Below are positions 1-5,146 of a stretch of 6,218 nucleotides of DNA, piece after piece. Under the pieces are notes generated by a model. The model was not told the DNA's origin, made no database searches, and saw nothing but the letters and a program-made list of their open reading frames with translations. Each line of letters opens with the position of its first letter. Position 1 is the first letter of the stretch. This stretch comes from Thermoflexales bacterium (GTDB lineage Bacteria > Chloroflexota > Anaerolineae > Fen-1058). Where the stretch lies: positions 1 through 6,218 of the forward strand of contig JAUQXD010001025.1 of assembly GCA_030834835.1 (NCBI GenBank). Direction: 5' to 3'. The position numbers were made by a program, and so were the translations under genes.

Positions 1-736
1 AACCGGATACGACCGTCGTGGTGATGTGCGAATCCAACGCCGCCAACCACAAGGCGGTACAGCCGCCGCCCGAATGACCCGTGCAGCCCAACGTCCCGGC
101 CTGAACATCGGGCCGATTGCGCACATAGTCGATGGCGCACATCCCGTCCCAGCAGCGTTCGCCCAACAGACTGCGCCCGCGCATCAAATACTCAAAGGCC
201 AGATGGCGGCACGAGCGCGGCGAAGACGCCTCGCCGACCTGACGAGTGAGCCGTTCACCCAGGCCGCGCTGCTCGATCGCGCAGACCAGATAACCCGCCT
301 GCGCCAGGGCCTGAGCATAGTTGTTATCGGTTGCCAGATTCTCGCGCGCCGCTTCCGCATTGGGATAATTGCCCAGGATCGATTGGACACTGGCATCGTG
401 ACCGTGAAACACCAGGATCGGTTTGAAGGGCGGCGGCTGCCTGGGCACCAGCACGTACAACGGCGCGCGAGTGTGCTCGCCCACATTCAAACTGTATTTC
501 TCTTCGATGTACGTTTCGCGCTCGATGACTTGCAGCTTCTCGGCCGCGCCTGGCACGTGCGATCGGCCTTGCAGCCCCAGCACGTGCCACAGTTCCGATC
601 GCAGCGTGGACTGCCACGTCTCATATTCCGCCAGTGTCTGGGCGTGAAAGGCCAGCCGCCGGGGTTGGGCCGTGTAGAGAAAATCGAGATGATTTTGCAG
701 CGCAAAATGGGCGGTGGCCTGAACCTGATCCAACAT
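1..736 (-). CDS. alpha/beta-hydrolase, acetyl-esterase/dienelactone-hydrolase-like (C-terminus cut by window edge)
   Basis: Seen: an open frame runs from an ATG (734-736) to the left edge, giving 245 residues with no stop. An HGH motif at residues 111-113 fits an oxyanion-hole strand end. EQRGLGER follows at 155-162, then the nucleophile elbow G-H-S-G-G at 220-224, with Ser222 as presumed nucleophile. The stretch around 186-205 (GRSLLGERCWDGMCAIDYV) is typical of the Abhydrolase_7/acetyl-xylan-esterase-like group. The acid and histidine of the triad should lie beyond the window; the family is usually about 350-400 residues. The start is bounded by the GH28 stop 10 bp upstream, and its Shine-Dalgarno sequence is weak. 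There is no signal peptide, so it is probably cytoplasmic. Inference: it removes acetyl or similar ester groups from imported pectin fragments so that the neighbouring glycosidases can act. Another carboxylic-ester or peptide substrate cannot be excluded. Family assignment is solid; substrate is a guess from context. Confidence 0.85.
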   Translation of the reverse strand, partial: MLDQVQATAHFALQNHLDFLYTAQPRRLAFHAQTLAEYETWQSTLRSELWHVLGLQGRSHVPGAAEKLQVIERETYIEEKYSLNVGEHTRAPLYVLVPRQPPPFKPILVFHGHDASVQSILGNYPNAEAARENLATDNNYAQALAQAGYLVCAIEQRGLGERLTRQVGEASSPRSCRHLAFEYLMRGRSLLGERCWDGMCAIDYVRNRPDVQAGTLGCTGHSGGGCTALWLAALDSHITTTVVSG

Positions 737-746
737 GGCTGCTAAC

Positions 747-2270
747 TCATGGGCGCACGAAGTCAGTTGCCCGAATCGCGTCCTGCGGAACTTCCGCCGC
801 AACGTAGATGGGTAACCTGGCCTGCGCCAGATGATTGCCACTCAACACAATCCCGGCCGAGCGAGTGCCCGTTACTTGCAAGAACACGTCAGTGGCCGCG
901 TGCGCTCGACAGCCGTGCACGAAAGCATCGATCACGTTATCCAGCAAGACGATCGGTTCAGCGGCATCAGGCGTGCGCGTCGCGCAGGCGCTGATCTCTA
1001 CATCGGTCGAATTCAGCACGCGCAGCGCCGGTCCCACCTGCCCCGTCACCTCGACGTGATGCAAGCGCAGGCCGCGCGCATTGCAGACGAAGAAACCGGC
1101 ACGCTGCATCAACTCCATGTCGTCGGCCATTTCGGGATAGCCCGCCTCAGCATCAGGCGATAGCGTGATCGAGATGTCGTCGAACGAGATATTTTCCACG
1201 GGACGTTCGGCCAAACCATACAAGAACGCGGCGGCGTACTTCACGTCGCGCGCGGTGATGTGACTCAAGTGAATGTTGCGGAAGTGCGGCGTGCTATCGG
1301 TAATGGGGTGTGGCTGCTTGTCGGCCACATCGACGTCGCCCCACGCGCCGCACGCGTAGTACAGGTTCAGCGTGATGGGGCACAAGACATCGGTCATGAC
1401 GATGTTGCTGATGCGAATGTCTTCGACGAGGCCGCCACGCCCGCGTCGCGATTTGAGCCGGATGCCGCGATCGGTACCGATGAAGACACAGTTGGACACG
1501 ACGACGTTGCGCACGCCGCCGCTCATCTCGCTGCCGATGACCACGCCGCCATGTCCGTGCGCCATGATGCAATTCGTGACGGTAACGTTGGTGCATGGCG
1601 CGCGCCGGGCCGGGTCTTCCGCTTCGTTGCCGGACTTGATCGTGATGCAGTCATCGCCCACGCTGACATAGCAATTGGCGATGCGCACGTCGGAACACGA
1701 ATCGGGGTTGATGCCATCGGTGTTGGGCGAATCCGCCGGGTTGATGATCGTGATGTGATCGACGACGACGTTCGCGCAGTGCACCGGATTGATCGTCCAA
1801 CTCGGCGAATTGGTCGCCGTGATGCCCTCAATCAACACGTTAGTGCAGTCGGCAAAGGAAATCAGGCGGGGTCGTGGCCGATCGAGCGTGCCCGCGTTAA
1901 AGCGCTGCCACCACTGCGCGCCGCGCCCGTCGATGGTACCGCGCCCGACGATGGCAATGTTGTGCAGATCGCGGCCGCTGATGAGTGACGCATGCGTCGC
2001 TTGCTCGGTGCCCTCCCAGCGGCTGTTGACGATGGGATAATCAATCGGGTTTTCACTGCCCAGCAAAGTTGCGCCTGCATCGAGGTGCAGCGTTAGATCA
2101 CTGCGCAGAAAGATCGAGCCGCAGACGTATCGGCCTGCCGGTAAGAAGACCGTGCCTCCGCCCTGCTGCGCGCAAGTTTCAATCGCCGCTTGAATGGCGG
2201 GCGTGTCCAGCGTTTGGCCGTCGCCGCACGCGCCGTAATCGCGCACGTTGAAGTTACCGGAGGGGGTCAT
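747..2270 (-). CDS. Glycoside hydrolase family 28, polygalacturonase-type enzyme
   Basis: A 507-residue inverting glycosidase of the right-handed parallel beta-helix fold. The N-terminus (FNVRDYGACGDG, residues 7-18) is the usual first coil of pectin-active beta-helix proteins. All four GH28 signature blocks are visible: NTDG at 183-186 (Asp185), GDD at 205-207 (Asp206 and Asp207), GHG at 239-241 followed by IGS at 245-247, and R-L-K at 271-273 (usually RIK). The catalytic acids and substrate-binding His, Arg and Lys are therefore all present. Known for the family: hydrolysis of alpha-1,4-galacturonosyl bonds in homogalacturonan, or galacturonosyl-rhamnose bonds in rhamnogalacturonan. There is no signal peptide, which suggests a cytoplasmic, probably exo-acting enzyme on imported oligosaccharides. 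Its ATG overlaps the GH105 stop in an ATGA, with an AGG 7 nt upstream of the ATG, so translation is probably coupled. Endo versus exo action and exact substrate are not decided by the sequence. Confidence 0.94.
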   Translation of the reverse strand: MTPSGNFNVRDYGACGDGQTLDTPAIQAAIETCAQQGGGTVFLPAGRYVCGSIFLRSDLTLHLDAGATLLGSENPIDYPIVNSRWEGTEQATHASLISGRDLHNIAIVGRGTIDGRGAQWWQRFNAGTLDRPRPRLISFADCTNVLIEGITATNSPSWTINPVHCANVVVDHITIINPADSPNTDGINPDSCSDVRIANCYVSVGDDCITIKSGNEAEDPARRAPCTNVTVTNCIMAHGHGGVVIGSEMSGGVRNVVVSNCVFIGTDRGIRLKSRRGRGGLVEDIRISNIVMTDVLCPITLNLYYACGAWGDVDVADKQPHPITDSTPHFRNIHLSHITARDVKYAAAFLYGLAERPVENISFDDISITLSPDAEAGYPEMADDMELMQRAGFFVCNARGLRLHHVEVTGQVGPALRVLNSTDVEISACATRTPDAAEPIVLLDNVIDAFVHGCRAHAATDVFLQVTGTRSAGIVLSGNHLAQARLPIYVAAEVPQDAIRATDFVRP

Positions 2271-3397
2271 TGCGCGGCCTGCTCGATTTCCACGGCTGCC
2301 AGGATGAATGCGCCCACCCCTTTGTAATCATTGGTGGCGATGGGTTCGTGGATGTAGTAGTCGTATGAGCCGTCGCGATAGGGCATGCCGCCCAGCCCGG
2401 CGACAGCGCACGTGCCATCAAGATTCGCCAGACCCCGATCGTCCAGTCTGACGAAACGGGCAACGATACCGTGATACCCTTTCTGCGCGCAGGCCAGATG
2501 CTCGATCGGGATGTAGCACTTTCGCACGGCTTTCGCAATGGCGTACACAAACATGCATGACGCCGATGCTTCCAAATAGTTGCCCGCGCGCGTCCCCTGA
2601 TCGAGCACTTGATACCACAGGCCAGTGGCCGAATCTTGGACCTTGAGCACGGCCTCGATCAGGCGGTTGAGAATGCCCACGATGGCGGGCCGCGCGGCAT
2701 GTTCGGCGGGCAAATAATCCAGCACATCCACCAGCGCCATCGCGTACCAGCCCATGGCCCGCCCCCAGAAATGCGGCGAGCAGCCGGTGTCGGGATTGGC
2801 CCAGCGCTGCTGCTTGCTCTCATCCCAGGCGTGATAGAGTAGGCCCGTCTGCGGATCACGCGTGTGTTGTTCGATCAGCATGATCTGCCGCGCCAGATCG
2901 TCAAAGCCCGCCGGCTCCTCAAAGCGCAGCGCGTATTCCGCATAAAACGGCGCGGCCATATAAATGCCGTCCAGCCACATCTGAAACGGATAGATCAATT
3001 TGTGCCAGAAGCCGCCCGATTGAGTGCGCGGCTGAAATTGGAGTTGCTGCCGCAGTCGCTGCGCCGCGGCGCGATAGCGTTCGTCACCCGTGGCATACCA
3101 CAGCGTAAACAGCAACTTGCCGGGATTGATCTGATCGAGGTTGTACTCTTCCGTGCGATAGGTCCGAATACTGCCATCGGCGGCGACAAATGATTCGACG
3201 ATGTCTTTGATGAAGTGCCAGTATTTGACCTGGCCGGTGGCGTGCCACACCTGCTCGATCGACTTGAGCAGCAAGCCGTGCTCGTAGTGCCACAGCGCGG
3301 CCTCGGGCACGTAGCGCGCGATGGCGGCATCGGCCATGAGCATCGACCAGACTCGCTGCGTGCTGACTGGTTGATCGACGTTAAGTGCGTTGGTCAT
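2267..3397 (-). CDS. yteR: Glycoside hydrolase family 105, unsaturated rhamnogalacturonyl/galacturonyl hydrolase (YteR-like)
   Basis: A 376-residue (alpha/alpha)6-barrel enzyme of typical GH105 length. Known for the family: it removes the 4,5-unsaturated galacturonate that a pectin or rhamnogalacturonan lyase leaves at the non-reducing end, by hydrating the double bond. Seen: PFQMWLDGIYM at 137-147 contains the catalytic Asp143. NLDQINPGK at 86-94 contains Asp88, LLYHAWD at 186-192 contains His189, and HFWGRAMGWY at 209-218 contains Trp211. These positions match the active-site numbering I recall for B. subtilis YteR. A C-terminal GSYDYYIHEP (343-352) precedes the final helix. No signal peptide is present. 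The ATG has a weak AGAGA (3403-3407) just upstream. It leads the compact GH105-GH28-esterase cluster and follows GH4 across a repeat-filled 167-bp gap. Related GH88 enzymes act on glycosaminoglycans, but the pectin neighbours favour GH105. The specific disaccharide (galacturonate-rhamnose or galacturonate-galacturonate) is open. Confidence 0.94.
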   Translation of the reverse strand: MTNALNVDQPVSTQRVWSMLMADAAIARYVPEAALWHYEHGLLLKSIEQVWHATGQVKYWHFIKDIVESFVAADGSIRTYRTEEYNLDQINPGKLLFTLWYATGDERYRAAAQRLRQQLQFQPRTQSGGFWHKLIYPFQMWLDGIYMAAPFYAEYALRFEEPAGFDDLARQIMLIEQHTRDPQTGLLYHAWDESKQQRWANPDTGCSPHFWGRAMGWYAMALVDVLDYLPAEHAARPAIVGILNRLIEAVLKVQDSATGLWYQVLDQGTRAGNYLEASASCMFVYAIAKAVRKCYIPIEHLACAQKGYHGIVARFVRLDDRGLANLDGTCAVAGLGGMPYRDGSYDYYIHEPIATNDYKGVGAFILAAVEIEQAAQ

Positions 3398-3437
3398 GAT
3401 GATCTCTGGTGAATGAAAAATCAGGTAACTACTCAGC

Positions 3438-3543
3438 CGTCACTGCGAGGAGCGTTGTGTGCGACGAAGCAGTCTCCGGCACAGACGGCAAAACTCGCCG
3501 ATCGGCCTGGAGATTGCTTCGCGAAAAGATGCTCGCAATGACG
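3438..3543. repeat. 106-bp imperfect palindromic intergenic element (CGTCATTGCGAG type)
   Basis: The outer arms CGTCACTGCGAG (3438-3449) and CTCGCAATGACG (3532-3543) pair with one mismatch. The inner arms CGAAGCAGTCTCC (3465-3477) and GGAGATTGCTTCG (3509-3521) also pair with one mismatch, and a small palindrome GCCGATCGGC (3497-3506) sits in the loop. The arm consensus CGTCATTGCGAG...CGAAGCAATCTCC is a dispersed, non-coding hairpin repeat that I recognise from many unrelated bacterial genomes. It carries no ORF and would move, if at all, in trans. It fills most of the GH4-GH105 gap and would be transcribed through, so it may fold as an mRNA hairpin that changes stability or the ratio of the two gene products. 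ATGAAAAATCAG (3413-3424) and ATGAAAATCAG (3558-3568) flank it as a near-perfect direct repeat. Confidence 0.82.
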
Positions 3544-3564
3544 CAGGTGAAGTAGTCATGAAAA

Positions 3565-4959
3565 TCAGTCAATGTTCCAGCCCGGCAGATACTCACGGCT
3601 GGCACCCAGCAATCGATTGAACATCGCCCACGCCTCGTCGAGCGGTAGACGATTCGTTGGGTCGTTGAAGACTGCTTGAAACGCCAGGTCTTTGTCGCAG
3701 GTCAGGGCCGCTTCGATAATCAATTCTTGATTGGTCACGTGCCGCGCGATCAGCGATTGCACACCTGTCGGCAGCGCGCCCGCCGCGATCGGCCGCACGG
3801 CGTCCCGGCTGAAGTGCGCGTTCGTCTCGACGACGGCGTGCAGCGGCACGCAGAGCGTGGCGACCTGGCCCTGATTCTCGATGTTGACGTTGGTGATCAG
3901 ATCGCCCAGGCCCAACAGCGCCTTGATCTGAGCCACGCCTTCTTCGCCGGTGGAGGTGAGTGTCAATGGCGTGCGGCCTGCCATGAGATCGTGCGCTTTC
4001 TGCGGCGCGGCCTGCCAGCGCGCGATACGCCATGCCACCGGCGTGCGAATAACGCCCCAGCGAAATAGTTCTTCCGGCGAACGAATGAAGCCGGGTAAAA
4101 ACTCGACGAGATGCCGATCGCCCGCCGCGGCCAAAATACCGAATCTTCGGAAGAGTTCAAACTTGACTTGATCGGCGCTGCGAAACCAATCGGCCCAGCT
4201 CTCCACCTCGGCGCGGGTATACGATCGAAGCACATCCGGTTGAGCGATGTGATCGCGCAGCACGGCCAGCAAATCATGGTCTTGATAGAAGGCGCGATCG
4301 ATCCACGTAAAGTGATTGATGCCTAGCACGTTGATTTTGATCTCGTCGCGCGGCGGCGTGGGCTGCTGCAAATACCGGTTCACCAAGCCGGCCAACATCC
4401 GCTGCACCGCATACACCTCGTGGCAGCAGCCGAACACTTTGAGGCGAGGCTCGACCCGCGTCAACGTGCGCGTGCAAATCGTCAGCGGGTTGGTGTAGTT
4501 GATCACCCAGGCGGTTGGGCAAACCGCCGCGATCTCACGCGCGAAATCCGCATAGATCGTGGCGGCTCGCAACCCACGCACCAGACCGGGAGTGCCGGTG
4601 GTGTCGCCCACTGGAAAGAACAGCCCATAGTCTTCAGCGATGGCGATGTCCTGCGCCATGCACTCAAGCGTTCCGGGTTGAATTGAAATCACCACAAAGT
4701 TCGCGCCGTTCAGCGCTTGCTGCAAGGTCGAGACCGCTTCATAACTCCAGCATGAGACAACGCCCGGTTGATCTTGCAGCCAATTGCCCAGCTGCTCGTT
4801 CAGCCGCGCGGCATCCAGATCGATGTCGTACAGCGCCACCTGCCCGGACAATTCGGGACACAGGGTCAGATCGAACATCAACTTGCGTGCCCATTCTCGG
4901 CTGCCGCCGCCCAGGTAGGCAATCTTCAGTTCGGAGATCGAGGCGCTATTGTGCTTCAA
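3565..4959 (-). CDS. lplD: Glycoside hydrolase family 4, alpha-galacturonidase (LplD-like)
   Basis: A 464-residue enzyme of the NAD(+)- and divalent-metal-dependent GH4 family, which cleaves glycosides by a transient oxidation-elimination route. Seen: a Rossmann nucleotide-binding start KIAYLGGGSREW (12-23), YDID at 44-47 at the end of the second strand, NPLT at 157-160, metal-site C-H-E-V at 179-182, GINHFTW at 213-219 and GDRHLVEF at 280-287. CHEV is the reported hallmark of alpha-galacturonidases such as B. subtilis LplD, where other GH4 members carry other residues after the metal-binding Cys. Predicted reaction: release of galacturonate from alpha-galacturonosides, in the cytoplasm (no signal peptide). 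Start: the only sensible start is TTG (4957-4959), because an in-frame TAA lies at 4966-4968 and the next ATG, codon 28, would remove the NAD-binding strand. A CTG at codon 11 is a weaker alternative. A perfect stem-loop ends 26 nt upstream. Alpha-glucuronidase activity is the main alternative. Confidence 0.93.
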   Translation of the reverse strand: MKHNSASISELKIAYLGGGSREWARKLMFDLTLCPELSGQVALYDIDLDAARLNEQLGNWLQDQPGVVSCWSYEAVSTLQQALNGANFVVISIQPGTLECMAQDIAIAEDYGLFFPVGDTTGTPGLVRGLRAATIYADFAREIAAVCPTAWVINYTNPLTICTRTLTRVEPRLKVFGCCHEVYAVQRMLAGLVNRYLQQPTPPRDEIKINVLGINHFTWIDRAFYQDHDLLAVLRDHIAQPDVLRSYTRAEVESWADWFRSADQVKFELFRRFGILAAAGDRHLVEFLPGFIRSPEELFRWGVIRTPVAWRIARWQAAPQKAHDLMAGRTPLTLTSTGEEGVAQIKALLGLGDLITNVNIENQGQVATLCVPLHAVVETNAHFSRDAVRPIAAGALPTGVQSLIARHVTNQELIIEAALTCDKDLAFQAVFNDPTNRLPLDEAWAMFNRLLGASREYLPGWNID

Positions 4960-4985
4960 AGCAGGTTACTCACTGACCGTTTCAC

Positions 4986-5017
4986 ACTGTCGGGCGGCTG
5001 ATGGGCCGCCCGACAGT
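4986..5017. other. Perfect 13-bp GC-rich stem-loop upstream of the GH4 gene
   Basis: ACTGTCGGGCGGC (4986-4998) and its exact complement GCCGCCCGACAGT (5005-5017) enclose a 6-nt loop. Read on the minus strand it lies after the binding-protein gene and 26 nt before the GH4 start codon. No run of T follows it on either strand, so it is not a textbook intrinsic terminator. It may act as a partial terminator, an end-point for RNA decay that protects the abundant binding-protein mRNA, or a structure limiting entry into the downstream genes. The stem is certain; the function is inferred. Confidence 0.6.
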
Positions 5018-5048
5018 CACACCCATCTAGATCGATTTACGATAGCAC

Positions 5049-5124
5049 CCTGAACGGAGCAGCGCACACGTCCTTCGACTTCGTAAACTCCGCTCAGGAT
5101 GCGTGTGCGCTGCGTAGTCGAAGG
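5049..5124. repeat. Composite inverted-repeat element with non-nested arms
   Basis: Three inverted pairs are visible. A is CCTGAACGGAG (5049-5059) with CTCCGCTCAGG (5088-5098), 10 of 11 paired. B is GCAGCGCACACG (5059-5070) with CGTGTGCGCTGC (5102-5113), a perfect 12. C is CCTTCGACTTCG (5072-5083) with CGTAGTCGAAGG (5113-5124), 11 of 12. The order A-B-C-A'-B'-C' cannot form one simple hairpin. The A/C words (CCTTCGACT, CCGCTCAGG) belong to a dispersed repeat common in environmental bacterial genomes. The arrangement looks like one such unit (5072-5098) sitting inside the loop of the B hairpin, whose outer ends are themselves halves of an inverted unit. No ORF lies inside. It begins 23 bp past the binding-protein stop codon. 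Confidence 0.7.
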
Positions 5125-5146
5125 GCGCGCGTGTCTTAAGCTAGCG

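Noticed and set aside
26..745. Long plus-strand open frame opposite the esterase gene
   Set aside because: Its translation has no recognisable domain, is rich in Arg, Gln and Ala, and is antisense to a minus-strand frame with clear alpha/beta-hydrolase motifs.
1260..1988. 242-codon plus-strand open frame inside the GH28 gene
   Set aside because: The repetitive Asp/Val/Ala-rich product simply mirrors the repeating beta-helix coding sequence on the other strand, where all GH28 motifs are found.
3398..3437. Promoter for the GH105-GH28-esterase cluster
   Set aside because: I see no credible -35/-10 pair in this A/T-richer stretch; transcription may come through from GH4.
3438..3543. CRISPR repeat or tRNA in the structured intergenic region
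   Set aside because: There is a single palindrome with no regularly spaced repeats, and it does not form a cloverleaf; it fits a dispersed hairpin repeat instead.
4986..5017. Calling the stem-loop a Rho-independent terminator
   Set aside because: Neither flank has a T-run on either strand, so it is listed as a stem-loop of uncertain function.
5025..5036. Overlapping palindromes ATCTAGAT and ATCGAT as a possible operator
   Set aside because: They are short, occur by chance easily and match no regulator site that I can name; no convincing -35/-10 pair accompanies them.
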